DNA of 64,000 nucleotides from JAICYJ01 sp038212095 (GCA_038212095.1 JBBQUW010000006.1:72496-136495); one strand, 5' to 3'; positions 26,199-35,302 are shown, counted from the first letter of the stretch. Numbers and translations: made by a program. The notes: generated by a model not told the origin, from the sequence alone.

Positions 26199-26419
26199 GA
26201 CACCTGCCCCGTCACGTTAAGCATGGCGTCAATTGCGCTTCGCGGGATCCGTAGGCTGCGACCTATCCTCACGGCTGGAATGTACCCGCTGCGTACGCCT
26301 TCGTACGCAGACGTGCGTGAGATTCTTAATAACTGTGCGACCTCCTCAACGGTAAGAACCACCGCCCGCCCGCTCGCCGGATCTGATGCCTCAACGAAAC
26401 CTCTTGGACTAGACATCAC
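26195..26419 (-). CDS. excisionase-like HTH protein
   Basis: A 74-residue single-domain HTH_17 protein: VVLTVEEVAQLLRISRTSAYEGVRSGYIPAVRIGRSLRIPRSAIDAML, the usual excisionase fold. It is the first gene of the leftward replication run, overlapping the primase by 4 bases, and is divergent from the integrase at 26570. This arrangement (xis-rep leftward, int rightward) is that of phage satellites and small integrative elements. It probably sets integration direction and represses its own promoter. Confidence 0.82.
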   Translation of the reverse strand: MMSSPRGFVEASDPASGRAVVLTVEEVAQLLRISRTSAYEGVRSGYIPAVRIGRSLRIPRSAIDAMLNVTGQVS

Positions 26420-26432
26420 TCAGGTGTCCTTT

Positions 26433-26498
26433 CTGTAGTTTTCAACGACTGACTTGCTTACAAAGGCACTACAGGAATGGTACGGCATCTGCTATATT
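26433..26498. promoter_or_regulatory. divergent control region of the satellite element
   Basis: Between the HTH gene and the integrase lies an inverted repeat with 7-base arms CTGTAGT (26433-26439) and ACTACAG (26468-26474), and a TATATT (26493-26498) that could be the -10 of the integrase promoter. The spacing of arms (28 bases) is long for one dimer, so two half sites or a looped complex are more likely. Assignment is tentative. Confidence 0.4.
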
Positions 26499-26569
26499 CC
26501 GGACATGTCAGACGGACGGTCCAGCACTACGGACACCCACGGCGTGGCCCCGTCAGAGAGGCCAGGAGC

Positions 26570-27712
26570 GTGAGGGGGAGGGTCGGCAAGCGCGGGCAGT
26601 CGTACTACTTCGTCGTGGATCAACCGCGGTCAGGCGGCAAGCGCAAGCAGATGTGGCGGGGCGGCTTCCGAACCAAGCGCGAGGCGCAGGAGGCACTTCA
26701 CCAAGTCGTCGACCGGCTACGCCGCGGTGAGTTTGTAGAGCCGTCCAAGGTCACGCTCGGTTTGTTCCTCACAGAAACGTGGCTGCCGCACATGCGATCG
26801 CAGCTCCGGCCCGCCACTTGGGAAAGCTACGACCGAAACATCCGCGTCCACGTCGTCCCGACTATCGGCGACATCCCGCTCCAGCGCCTTACCGCGGTCG
26901 ACCTCGACCACCTGTACGCGCGTCTACTTGCCTCCGGGCGCCGAGACGGCAAGCCGCTGTCGCCCCGTAGCGTCCGCTACGTCCACACGATCTTGCACGG
27001 CGCGCTCGCCTACGCTGGGCGCAAGAACCTCGTCACCCGCACCGTCGCTGACTTGGCAGACCCGCCCAAGGGAACATCAGCCTCTCCCGCCGATCGGCGG
27101 GTGTGGACGCCGGAGGAACTACAGCGATTCCTGCAGCACGTTGCAGCCAACCGCCTGGCAGCCCTCTGGCTGGTGCTCGCGACCACCGGCATGCGCCGCG
27201 GGGAAGTGCTCGGCCTTCACTGGGGCGACATCGACCTCGACCACGGCAACCTCGCTATCCGCCGCACCCTCGTCCAGGTGGGGAACACAGTCGAGTGGTC
27301 GACCCCGAAGACCAGCTCCGGTCGACGCACCATCTCCATCGACCCGGCCACCGTGGCAGCGCTGCGAGAACATCGCGCTCGCCAAGCGGAGGAACGCCTG
27401 GCTCTGGGCCCGGCCTACGTGGATGAAGGCCTCGTGTTTGCGCGGGAGGATGGCAAACCGATTCACCCCGAGCGCCTTTCCAAGTCCTTCAGGGCCCATG
27501 CCCGCTCGGCCGGCTTGCCACCGATCCGCCTTCACGATCTTCGCCACGGCTGGGCATCCCACGCCGTCGCCGCCGGCGTCGACCTTCGCACCGTATCAAG
27601 TCGGCTGGGGCACGCAGACGCTGGTTTCACCATGCGTGTCTATGCCCATCAGATCCATGAAGCGGAGGCGCGTGCAGCGAACACCGTTGCGTCACTCTTG
27701 CTTGGCCGCTAA
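26570..27712 (+). CDS. tyrosine-type integrase of the satellite element
   Basis: A 380-residue integrase from the GTG at 26570, chosen because CCAGGAG lies at 26562-26568; the frame is open further up without an SD. The arm-binding domain begins GRVGKRGQSYYFVVDQP, and the core-binding domain is at about 60-150. The catalytic domain keeps Arg in TTGMRRGEVLGLHW, the HDLRHGWAS box, GH in LGHADAGF and Tyr in RVYAHQ, so it should be active. It faces the xis/primase run. Together with that run it forms an element of about 5 kb. Whether it also serves the whole tRNA-Lys-bounded island is unknown. Confidence 0.92.
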   Translation: MRGRVGKRGQSYYFVVDQPRSGGKRKQMWRGGFRTKREAQEALHQVVDRLRRGEFVEPSKVTLGLFLTETWLPHMRSQLRPATWESYDRNIRVHVVPTIGDIPLQRLTAVDLDHLYARLLASGRRDGKPLSPRSVRYVHTILHGALAYAGRKNLVTRTVADLADPPKGTSASPADRRVWTPEELQRFLQHVAANRLAALWLVLATTGMRRGEVLGLHWGDIDLDHGNLAIRRTLVQVGNTVEWSTPKTSSGRRTISIDPATVAALREHRARQAEERLALGPAYVDEGLVFAREDGKPIHPERLSKSFRAHARSAGLPPIRLHDLRHGWASHAVAAGVDLRTVSSRLGHADAGFTMRVYAHQIHEAEARAANTVASLLLGR

Positions 27713-27782
27713 CGAGATTGCTCGTGCTCCGGCAACGAGCGGTTGGAGGGGCGCTCTGCGAGCAGCTGCTCGTTGGTGGTAC

Positions 27783-28001
27783 TCATGCGGTGGACTCCTT
27801 GGCCGCGAAGCGGCGGTTGCGCTCGGACTCGGCGTGGCACGCCAGGCAAACGGTCGAAACGATGTAGTGGCCATCCGACGCGAACGTCGCCAGCGGGTAG
27901 TTCTCGGGATCCTTGGCGCGGCCACACCCCACGCACCCGCGCGACATGACCGCCCGAGCGAATGGGTTGGCGGGATCGAGCGTGGCACGGTGAACGTCCA
28001 T
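27783..28001 (-). CDS. small zinc-ribbon protein
   Basis: A 72-residue protein with two CxxC pairs: CVGCGRAKDPENYPLATFASDG and STVCLACHAESERNRRF. This matches the short zinc-ribbon pattern C-x2-C...F...DG...C-x2-C found alone or ahead of HNH/endonuclease VII folds in phage and element genes. No nuclease core is present, so it is either a DNA-binding accessory protein or a cut-down nuclease. ATG ending at 28001 with a G-rich stretch upstream. It sits between the integrase and the restriction operon. Confidence 0.6.
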   Translation of the reverse strand: MDVHRATLDPANPFARAVMSRGCVGCGRAKDPENYPLATFASDGHYIVSTVCLACHAESERNRRFAAKESTA

Positions 28002-28133
28002 ACCCCCGTCATACCCGATCCACTACACCCCGCGCGGCGCCCGTGTCGGAGACGCGTTCAACGCGCGTTGCTGGTGACGCCTGATTCAGCGTCCGCGTCG
28101 CCTGGCCCCGCCGCCAACGCGATGGGGAGGGGG

Positions 28134-29759
28134 TTAGCGAGCCCCGTCGAGTGCATCGTGGATCAGTGCTTCCAACGCCCGCGCTCGCGCCGACTGCTCA
28201 CTCGCCAAAGCGGTCTCCAGCTTGTCGCATAGCGCCATCAGCTCGTCCATCTTCGCAACAATCCGGCGCTGTTCGCCAAGGGGCGGCAGTGGGATGGGCA
28301 ACTCGAAGAGATCCGCGGTCGCCAACCGCCCAGTTCCATGGGTGGAGCGCTCAACCATACCCAGAATGACATCCCGCATTCCTTTTGTCAGAAGGAGGAG
28401 GATGTCTTGCAAACGGTCGTCGAACGGGACCAACGCCTTCATGTCCTGATTGATCGTGACCTCGGCGGTCGTCAGGGCAGTAGGGAATGAGTGAGCAAGG
28501 ATCATTCCGCGGACGACCATCAGTAGCGACCCCGGCGGTATACGCTTTACAGCAGAGCCGGAGACAGCGGCTTCACTGATGTGGTCAATAGCATCCCCGA
28601 TCCGGTCTCTTTTCATATCTTTCGGCGTCACCCAAGGTATCGGGCCGTTCCAGTACTCAGGCCGTGACTTGCTTGGCGTGCCGCCGCCGAGCACACGGCC
28701 GAGCCGGCTAAGGGTCGTCCACGACCAGCCACCGGGCAGATCCCACGTGCCGCTATAGCCCGCGAGTGCGCGACCTCCAAGTAGCTCACTTACCGGGACG
28801 TCCTCCCGATCCTGCGGTATCAACCCACCGGCGACCGCTATGTCCAAGATCGACCGCCGCACCTCAGCCAAATGCTTGGGTTTCGTGATGAGTCGCGGCG
28901 AGGTGTTCAGGAAGAATCGAACGTGTGCGGCCTTGTCGCCGTCCTGATCGGGTACTGCGAGACGATGGAGGGAGACAGCGCGCAGTGCGTCCCGCCGCGA
29001 CTCACAATCGGCCTGCGCAGCCTCCAGCTGGTCGCATAGCGCCATAAGCTCGTCCATCTTCGCAACAATCTGGCGCTGCTCCGACAGCGGGGGGAGCAGC
29101 ACTGCATGCGAGAGAAACGGTCCGCGGTTGATGTGCATCATGGCCAAGCCGTGGGCGTGTTGGCTCTGCGCAAGCTGGCGGACTTCGTGCCTCAGCAACC
29201 AGTACAGGAACTCCCGCGTCACAGCCTCGGGGTTTGGCACTACTTTGAATATGTGCTGGTTAACCACTCCTTGCGGACCATTCCAGATGAACGTGTCCAA
29301 TGTGGCAGACCAAGAAACGAGCAGGTCCCCAGGGTCCGCCAAGTTGTCTTCTGAAAAGTCACCTTCGGTGAAGTTGTAGTCACTACTCATCCCCGAGAGA
29401 TTCTGGATGCGGATGATTGGCCGCCCAGTCTTGGCCCAGTCACTCGGCTTAAAGGCCAGCCCGTTGACGTAGAGGCCGGTGTTCGCCAGCAGAGTGGCCA
29501 ACCACCCGCGAGGTGCGTCGTCCGGCGACGGAGCCGATCCGGCTATCGCCCAGCGGTACCTTGGCCGTGTGCTGACCAGTGCTTCCATCCCGAGATGGAT
29601 GCGCGCGAGGCTGACTGGATCAGGACCGAGCGCCTCAGGAGCCGACCCGGTAAGTGCGCCCTTGACGGCTAACTCCACTATGAATGGTCGGATGTCCCGC
29701 ACTGCGCTCGGCGCTTCGGATACGCGCTCGAACTCCCGCAACAGCAGTTCGGCCCTCAC
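28134..29759 (-). CDS. hsdS: type I restriction-modification specificity subunit
   Basis: A 541-residue HsdS, the subunit that recognises the split DNA target for the methylase and nuclease. Two target-recognition domains: TRD1 at about 85-225 (PRGWLATLLANTGLYVNGLAFK...GRPIIRIQNLSG...PGDLLVSWSATLDTFIW) and TRD2 at about 345-500 (WDLPGGWSWTTLSRLGRVLGGGTPS...IPWVTPKDMK). Each is followed by the spacer helix EQRxIVAKMDELMALCDxLE, repeated almost unchanged. An extra N-terminal 70 residues precede TRD1. Its start overlaps the hsdM stop by 4 bases. The order hsdR-hsdM-hsdS reads as one operon. Confidence 0.93.
   Translation of the reverse strand: MRAELLLREFERVSEAPSAVRDIRPFIVELAVKGALTGSAPEALGPDPVSLARIHLGMEALVSTRPRYRWAIAGSAPSPDDAPRGWLATLLANTGLYVNGLAFKPSDWAKTGRPIIRIQNLSGMSSDYNFTEGDFSEDNLADPGDLLVSWSATLDTFIWNGPQGVVNQHIFKVVPNPEAVTREFLYWLLRHEVRQLAQSQHAHGLAMMHINRGPFLSHAVLLPPLSEQRQIVAKMDELMALCDQLEAAQADCESRRDALRAVSLHRLAVPDQDGDKAAHVRFFLNTSPRLITKPKHLAEVRRSILDIAVAGGLIPQDREDVPVSELLGGRALAGYSGTWDLPGGWSWTTLSRLGRVLGGGTPSKSRPEYWNGPIPWVTPKDMKRDRIGDAIDHISEAAVSGSAVKRIPPGSLLMVVRGMILAHSFPTALTTAEVTINQDMKALVPFDDRLQDILLLLTKGMRDVILGMVERSTHGTGRLATADLFELPIPLPPLGEQRRIVAKMDELMALCDKLETALASEQSARARALEALIHDALDGAR
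28221..29081. repeat. pair of direct repeats in hsdS spacer helices
   Basis: Two near-identical 54-base copies lie at 28221-28274 and 29028-29081, coding for the two central/distal helix segments of HsdS. They differ at only a few positions. Repeats of this kind allow recombination that swaps or removes target-recognition domains and so changes the DNA sequence recognised. Confidence 0.7.
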
Positions 29760-31213
29760 CGAAGCAGCGCCTTCTCCAGGATGGACTCCAGCTGACTTCG
29801 AAGGTTGGCGGCCTGCGCCTCGGCGGCATCCAGCTTCGCCAGGAGGTCAAGCGGATCTCCAAAGTCCTCTGCAACGACGTGCGGGTTCTTGATGTCTAGG
29901 TTGTAGGCGCGCTCTCTGACGGCGTCGATCTCCACCTCCCACGCACGCTCGGTCTCTACGCGACCGTTCCGGCCGTGACCACCCCACCAGTCAATGCACG
30001 CCTGAAAGTGCTCGAGTCGGATCGGCTTGGTCTTCGAGTACGCCTTCTGGCCCTCAGGCACGCGCTGCTCGTAGTACCAGGTCGCCTGGGTCGGTTCCGC
30101 CTTCTCGAAGAAGAGGAGGTTGGTGCCGATCGCCGCGTAGGGTCGAAAGACGCTGTTCGGCAGGCGAACGATGGTGTGCAGGTTGCACTCGTTCATGAGC
30201 TGCTCTTTCAGCCGCGTCTTGATGCCTTCGCCGAAGAGAGATCCGTCGGGGAGAACGACCGCCGCTCGCCCACCTGGCTTCAGAAGCCGGACGATCAGCG
30301 CCAGGAAAAGGTCAGCCGTCTCGCGGGTCTGAAGGTGGGAGGGGAAGTTCGACTCGATCCCCGGCTCTTCGGTCCCGCCGAACGGCGGGTTGGTGAGCAC
30401 GACGTCAACGCGGTCTGCGGCGCCGTAGCTGACGTAAGGACGTGCGAGCGTGTTGTCGTGGCGGACGAAGCTGGGATCCTCGATGCCGTGAAGGAGCATG
30501 TTCGTAGTGCACAGCATGTGGGGCAGCGGCTTCTTTTCGACCGCTCGAAGTGATCGCTGCATCAGCTGCTCACCTTGCGGGGTCTTTACGTAGCGGTCGC
30601 GCATATGTCGGATCGCGCAGGTGATGAAGCCGCCGGTGCCGCACGCCGGATCCAGCAGAATCTCTCCGGGTTTTGGGTCGATCTGTGCCGCCATAAATGT
30701 TGTGACTGCACGTGGCGTGTAGTACTCGCCCGCGTTCCCGGCACTTTGGAGGTCGGCGAGCAGCTGCTCATACACGACGCCAAAGTGCTCTCTGTCGGCA
30801 AGGCGATTGAAGTCCACCTCGTTGATCTTGTTGATCACCTGGCGCAGCAGTGTGCCTGACTTCATGTAGTTGTAGGCGTCCTCGAACACCGCCCGCACCA
30901 CGCGCTGGCGGTGGGCGGTCGCGCCGGCAGGAGTCAGCGATTTCAGTTGCGGAAAGAGAATGGTGTTGATGAAGGACAGGAGTGGGTCGCCAGTGATCCC
31001 CTCTGGATCCGCCGCCCACGTTCGCCAGCGCAACTGATCGGGAAGCGGCGACACGTAAGTCGAATCCATCAGCTCGAACTGGGCGTCCTGGTCATCCAGG
31101 ATCTTCAGGAAGAACATCCAACAGAGCTGCGAGATCCGCTGGGCGTCACCGTCAACGCCGGCATCTTGGCGCATAATGTCCTGGATGGACTTGATAGTGC
31201 CTTGGACTGTCAT
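29756..31213 (-). CDS. hsdM: type I restriction-modification DNA methylase
   Basis: A 485-residue N6-adenine methyltransferase. N-terminal helical HsdM domain (IKSIQDIMRQDAGVDGDAQRISQLCWMFFLKILDDQ), then the SAM-dependent core with motif I EILLDPACGTGGFITCAI and the catalytic motif IV VVLTNPPFGG (NPPF). Conserved GGRAAVVLPDGSLFGEG follows. It needs HsdS for target choice and protects host DNA. It lies 3 bases after hsdR and overlaps hsdS, a tight operon that keeps the subunit ratio. Length is normal for the family. Confidence 0.95.
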   Translation of the reverse strand: MTVQGTIKSIQDIMRQDAGVDGDAQRISQLCWMFFLKILDDQDAQFELMDSTYVSPLPDQLRWRTWAADPEGITGDPLLSFINTILFPQLKSLTPAGATAHRQRVVRAVFEDAYNYMKSGTLLRQVINKINEVDFNRLADREHFGVVYEQLLADLQSAGNAGEYYTPRAVTTFMAAQIDPKPGEILLDPACGTGGFITCAIRHMRDRYVKTPQGEQLMQRSLRAVEKKPLPHMLCTTNMLLHGIEDPSFVRHDNTLARPYVSYGAADRVDVVLTNPPFGGTEEPGIESNFPSHLQTRETADLFLALIVRLLKPGGRAAVVLPDGSLFGEGIKTRLKEQLMNECNLHTIVRLPNSVFRPYAAIGTNLLFFEKAEPTQATWYYEQRVPEGQKAYSKTKPIRLEHFQACIDWWGGHGRNGRVETERAWEVEIDAVRERAYNLDIKNPHVVAEDFGDPLDLLAKLDAAEAQAANLRSQLESILEKALLR

Positions 31214-31216
31214 GGT

Positions 31217-33634
31217 CTATGCGGCCTCGTAGAGTGCGTCTTGAAGTTCATGCACGGCGCGGTCAAACGCCGCCCGCGATCCGAACTCGCTGATCAGCTC
31301 CATAGGGGTGCCGATCCTGTCGAGGGGCGCGACTCCGAGAATCCGCGGATCACCGAGATCCACCACGCCTTCGTCCTGGTACTTTTGGAGCAAAGCGTCG
31401 AGCACGGCCCGCGCTTGGTCGCCGTACTTTCCAAACACATCCCGCTTTCGGACGTTCTCTGCCCGCTCCCGGCGCGTGAGCGGCGGACGACCGTACGCCA
31501 CATGGCAGATGAGATCAAATGGGTCGAGATCCGCCCCGACTTCGTCCGATAGTGGCTCGAGGCGCAGACCCTCCTCTTCAAGTTCGTCGATGATCGCCTG
31601 TTTCCGGTCCGCCGCATTCCATCGTTTTAGGAAGGCGTCGAGGGACGCGTACTGGTTCGTCACCCTGCGCTTGGAGTAATCCCGAAGGCTTTCGGTGATC
31701 AGTTTGCCGTCTGCGTCAAGGTATTTCACGCGCTCTGCGACGATGATTACGAGCACACCGTCGACATACAGTTTTCGGCTGTCCGGTTCAGCGGTTGCGA
31801 AGCCGATATCGTTGCCGGGGTCAACCACGATTTCATCGTCACCGATTTCGACGGTGTGAGTGTCCGGTGACACGATGGGCCCGCCCGCGTCTGGTTCGTA
31901 GATATCTACCGGCTCGCCGTCGAAGTCGGGGTCGGCGAAATGGTGCGTGGCGCCCCGGAAGTCCATAAGCGTGAAGTAATACTTGTGCGTGTCCTCATGC
32001 ACACGTGTGCCGCGCCCGAGAATCTGCTTAAACTCAGTCATTGACCCTACCGGTCGATCGAGGACGATCAATCGGCAGGTCTGGGCGTCGACCCCAGTGG
32101 ACAGAAGCCGGGACGTTGTGACAAGAACCGGGTACTTCGCTTCTGGATCGATGAAGTTGCCAAGTTGATCTTGACCCTCCAGATCGTTCCCAGTGATCCG
32201 CATCACGTACCGCCGGTTTTCTGTCGATAGATCAGAGTTCTCGTTCACCAACGCCTGACGCATACGCGCCGCGTGCTCCTGATCGACACAAAAAACAATG
32301 GTCTTCTGGAACCGGTCGCCACTCTCCTTGAGAAACTGGGTAACGCGCCTCGCGACGAGTTTCGTGCGTTCGTCAATAACGAGCGTGCGGTCAAAGTCCG
32401 TCAGATTGTAGATCCGGTCCGGAACCTCCTCCCCTTCCAGGTCGGTCTTTCCTCGGGGCGGGCGGTATCCCTCGACATCACGATCGATGTGCACGTTGAT
32501 GACCTTGTACGGTGCGAGGAAGCCGTCCTGGATGCCCTGCTTCAGCGAGTACGTGTACACAGGAGAGCCAAAGTAGTGGATGTTCGAGACGTATTTCGTC
32601 TCTTTGGGAGTGGCGGTCATCCCGATCTGGGTGGCGTCCGAGAAGTACTCCAGAATCTCGCGCCACGCCGCGTCGTCATCGGCGCTCCCTCGATGGCACT
32701 CATCAACGACGATAAGGTCGAAGAACTCGGGGGAGAACTGGCGGAACAGCTTCTGGCGCTCCTCTGGCCCAGTCAGCGCCTGGTAGAGGCCTAAGTAGAT
32801 TTCGTATGCGGTGTCGACGCGCCGCTTCGTATCGATGGCTCTCGCAACTCCCGCCGTGACGCCGTCATCGGCCTCGATCGTTTTTGACCTCGTGCTCAGC
32901 TTTGCCATGGCGCCCGCGAACGGCCGGAAGTCGTTGACCATCGTTTGATCGATTAGAACGTTGCGGTCCGCCAAGTAGAGCACTCGGTTCTTCTGGCCGG
33001 CCTTCCAAAGCCGCCATATGATCTGAAACGCTGTATAGGTCTTTCCAGTGCCGGTGGCCATGACCAGAAGCACGCGGTCTTGGCCCTTGGCTATGGCTTC
33101 GGTCGCAGCGTTAATCGCGTTCCGTTGATAGTACCGGGGTTGCCGATCACTGCCATCATCGAAGTAGTCTTGAGCGACGACCTCTTCCACCTCGGGGGAC
33201 AACCGTTTCCACTCCCGATACATCTTCCATAGGGTCTCCGGCCGTGGAAAGGCGTCTCGTCCCAGTGTCGCCTCTAACTCGGGACTGATGCCGGTGCGGT
33301 CATGGAAGACAAAACCGTCGCCATTCGACGAAAAGACGAACGGGATATGCAGGACCTCGGCGTACTCGAGCGCCTGCTGCATGCCGTCGCCAACGGCGTG
33401 GTTATTGTCCTTCGCTTCGACGATCGCGATAGGGATATTCGCCTTGTGAAAGAGGACGTAGTCGGCGAACTTCGATTTACCACGCGTCACCATCTTGTCG
33501 CGAACGTGGATCTGGCCCTTCGTGAAGTGGACCTCCCGCTGAATCTGGGTGTGCTCGTCCCAACCGGCCTTGAGAATGTCCGGCGTGATGAACTTCGCGC
33601 AGATATCGGCCTCGCTGAGATCCTTCTTACTCAT
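31217..33634 (-). CDS. hsdR: type I restriction endonuclease subunit
   Basis: An 805-residue motor-nuclease subunit that pumps DNA and cuts unmodified molecules. N-terminal PD-(D/E)xK nuclease: Asp58 in KFADYVLF and Glu73-x-Lys75 in IAIVEAKDNN. SF2 translocase: Q-motif-like QPRYYQRNAI, Walker A VMATGTGKTYTAFQ, DEAD-type LIVVDECHRGS, TATP in GMTATPKETK, and motif VI QILGRGTRVHED. C-terminal helical HsdM-contact region. All catalytic motifs are intact, so the system should be active. It is the first gene of the operon; 194 bases without a gene precede it. Confidence 0.95.
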   Translation of the reverse strand: MSKKDLSEADICAKFITPDILKAGWDEHTQIQREVHFTKGQIHVRDKMVTRGKSKFADYVLFHKANIPIAIVEAKDNNHAVGDGMQQALEYAEVLHIPFVFSSNGDGFVFHDRTGISPELEATLGRDAFPRPETLWKMYREWKRLSPEVEEVVAQDYFDDGSDRQPRYYQRNAINAATEAIAKGQDRVLLVMATGTGKTYTAFQIIWRLWKAGQKNRVLYLADRNVLIDQTMVNDFRPFAGAMAKLSTRSKTIEADDGVTAGVARAIDTKRRVDTAYEIYLGLYQALTGPEERQKLFRQFSPEFFDLIVVDECHRGSADDDAAWREILEYFSDATQIGMTATPKETKYVSNIHYFGSPVYTYSLKQGIQDGFLAPYKVINVHIDRDVEGYRPPRGKTDLEGEEVPDRIYNLTDFDRTLVIDERTKLVARRVTQFLKESGDRFQKTIVFCVDQEHAARMRQALVNENSDLSTENRRYVMRITGNDLEGQDQLGNFIDPEAKYPVLVTTSRLLSTGVDAQTCRLIVLDRPVGSMTEFKQILGRGTRVHEDTHKYYFTLMDFRGATHHFADPDFDGEPVDIYEPDAGGPIVSPDTHTVEIGDDEIVVDPGNDIGFATAEPDSRKLYVDGVLVIIVAERVKYLDADGKLITESLRDYSKRRVTNQYASLDAFLKRWNAADRKQAIIDELEEEGLRLEPLSDEVGADLDPFDLICHVAYGRPPLTRRERAENVRKRDVFGKYGDQARAVLDALLQKYQDEGVVDLGDPRILGVAPLDRIGTPMELISEFGSRAAFDRAVHELQDALYEAA

Positions 33635-33827
33635 ATCAGCACTCCCGCGCTGCTGGGGCAGTCCTCGCGCATGGCTGTGTCTTCGTCCGCGTACACGGCG
33701 ATGAGTCTACGGCCTCCGGGGAGGGTTGGCGGCGGCCTTGGGTGTGTGGGGGCGCCTCAAGGTGGGGGTGGACGATGGCCCGCCGCCTGAGGAGCCGTCC
33801 GTTCGCGTTCGACTGACCTCGGGCTAG

Positions 33828-34583
33828 CTAGGGCTCCGGCGGCTCAATGCCTGGGTCATCGCCGGGCTCGTCTTCCGAGTCAGGCCCGGCCAACGGCCCC
33901 AAAGAGGTCCGCTGCACCTGCTTCCACGCCGACACGCTGTCGCGGATCTGCGGCATCTCCGTGTCCGGGACCGCAACTGCACCTGCGGCCTGGGTGATCG
34001 CGTACATGTGGATGGGCGGCCCGATGCCGTAGGCCGCGATCGCGATCATGTCGTCGATAGCGCGGTAGACGACCATCTTGGCCTGCTCCAGATCGAGGTT
34101 CGGGGTGTCGAGGTGGGTGACCGATGCCATGGCGAAGTTGGCGAACGCCGTCCCGCTGCCCACTGCCCCGAAGCGGTCGAGGAACACGTGTCCGGCGATC
34201 CCCGACGGCACCACCAGGATGCGGGGCTCACCGGCGTTGTCATACCAGCAGAACACGCCCTCGATGACGGGCGGCTGCTGTGCCTGCGGCTGCACCGCCT
34301 GGCCGTTGGCCTGATTCTGGACGTGCTGCACGAGTCCGCAGATGTGCTGCCGGACGTCCTCGCCAGGGCGGTCGAACTGCCCGGCCAGGTTGGCTGCCAG
34401 CGTGGCTCCGAGGGTCTGGGCGAGGCCAGTTGTGCCAGCAGCGCCCCAAACCATGCGGTTGTCCACGTCGAACAGCTTCCGAGTGCGGCCACGGGTAGCC
34501 AGCGCCCCTCCACCCGAGGTGGCCTGTCCGTCAGCCCCGAGCACGATGGCGTCACGGCATCTGATCGCCAGAACGACCGTCAC
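33828..34583 (-). CDS. HslV/proteasome-beta-like Ntn hydrolase
   Basis: A 251-residue protein from a GTG start that overlaps the upstream stop (GTGA). After removal of fMet the N-terminus is Thr, as in HslV, giving the nucleophile. The start TVVLAIRCRDAIVLGADGQAT matches HslV and 20S beta subunits (Asp17 and Gly-Gln-Ala-Thr as in HslV). GRTRKLFDVDNRMVWGAAGTT places a Lys where catalytic Lys33 is expected and keeps the Gly-rich oxyanion turn. GAVGSGTAFA later matches the conserved Ser-Gly region. The C-terminal 45 residues are acidic and Pro-rich. No HslU, Mpa or other AAA partner is nearby. It is paired with a YwgA-like gene beside a restriction operon, so a defence role is possible but unproven. 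Confidence 0.78.
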   Translation of the reverse strand: MTVVLAIRCRDAIVLGADGQATSGGGALATRGRTRKLFDVDNRMVWGAAGTTGLAQTLGATLAANLAGQFDRPGEDVRQHICGLVQHVQNQANGQAVQPQAQQPPVIEGVFCWYDNAGEPRILVVPSGIAGHVFLDRFGAVGSGTAFANFAMASVTHLDTPNLDLEQAKMVVYRAIDDMIAIAAYGIGPPIHMYAITQAAGAVAVPDTEMPQIRDSVSAWKQVQRTSLGPLAGPDSEDEPGDDPGIEPPEP

Positions 34584-35026
34584 GAGCTACGGCGGAAGAC
34601 CGACCTCTCCGCGTAGGACGGGTAGCGGTCGTACACGTCCTCAAGCAGCGAGTTGAAGGACTTGTCCGCGATGGTCTGCTTGACCTCGAACAGCCCCTGG
34701 GCCGCAGACCGCTCCTCCGGGCCAGCCGCGTCCACCTTCTGACGTGCGTGCGCGATGCCTGAGGGGGTTGCCTTGTACCGGCTCCATGTCTGACCAGGCA
34801 CCGGGATGCGCTCGACCAGCCCGACAAGGCGCAGGGCATCCAGATCGCGGTACACGGCCTTGCTCATCGGCCCGTAGTTGTACGCCTCGAAGTCGTAGAG
34901 CTCGTCGGCGGGGCGGCCGCTCTCCATCGCGTGCAGGAACATGCCCTTTTGTAGCCGGATTGGATCCAGCCCGGCGGGGGCTCCCTTGAAGGACACCAAC
35001 AGCAACAGCCAGTCACGCCGCTCCAT
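34580..35026 (-). CDS. YwgA/Panacea-like protein
   Basis: A 148-residue protein, ATG ending 35026 with GGAAGGGG upstream. It resembles the YwgA/DUF4065 (Panacea) group: ERRDWLLLLVSFKGAPAGLDPIRLQKGMFLHAMES, YDFEAYNYGPMSKAVYRDLDALRLVGLVERI, then WSRYKATPSGIAHARQ. Panacea domains neutralise varied toxins in toxin-antitoxin pairs and guide substrates to proteases (SocA delivers SocB to ClpXP). Here the next gene, overlapping by GTGA, codes for a proteasome-like hydrolase, so a regulator/protease or adaptor/protease pair is a reasonable guess. The similarity is by pattern; a search is needed to fix the family. Confidence 0.65.
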   Translation of the reverse strand: MERRDWLLLLVSFKGAPAGLDPIRLQKGMFLHAMESGRPADELYDFEAYNYGPMSKAVYRDLDALRLVGLVERIPVPGQTWSRYKATPSGIAHARQKVDAAGPEERSAAQGLFEVKQTIADKSFNSLLEDVYDRYPSYAERSVFRRSS

Positions 35027-35302
35027 GCCCACCCCTTCCCTCGTCGGATCGTGCAGACAGAACGTAGCAGGTGACGCAGCCGATTGTTCGCGCCGCTCGA
35101 CGCACGTTCCTGCTGCGCGCCAGAGCAACCCACACCTCGAACACGAACCGCGCGTCCACCCAGCCGGTGCCGCGAGGGCGTGGTACCACACTGGTACCAG
35201 CAGCCCGAAAAACCGCCCACGTGGGCCCCACGCCCGGCCGCTCAACCAGGCGCAAAACAGCCTGTTTGTGCGGGTTTGGCGTGGGTGTCACCCTTGCGCG
35301 AG

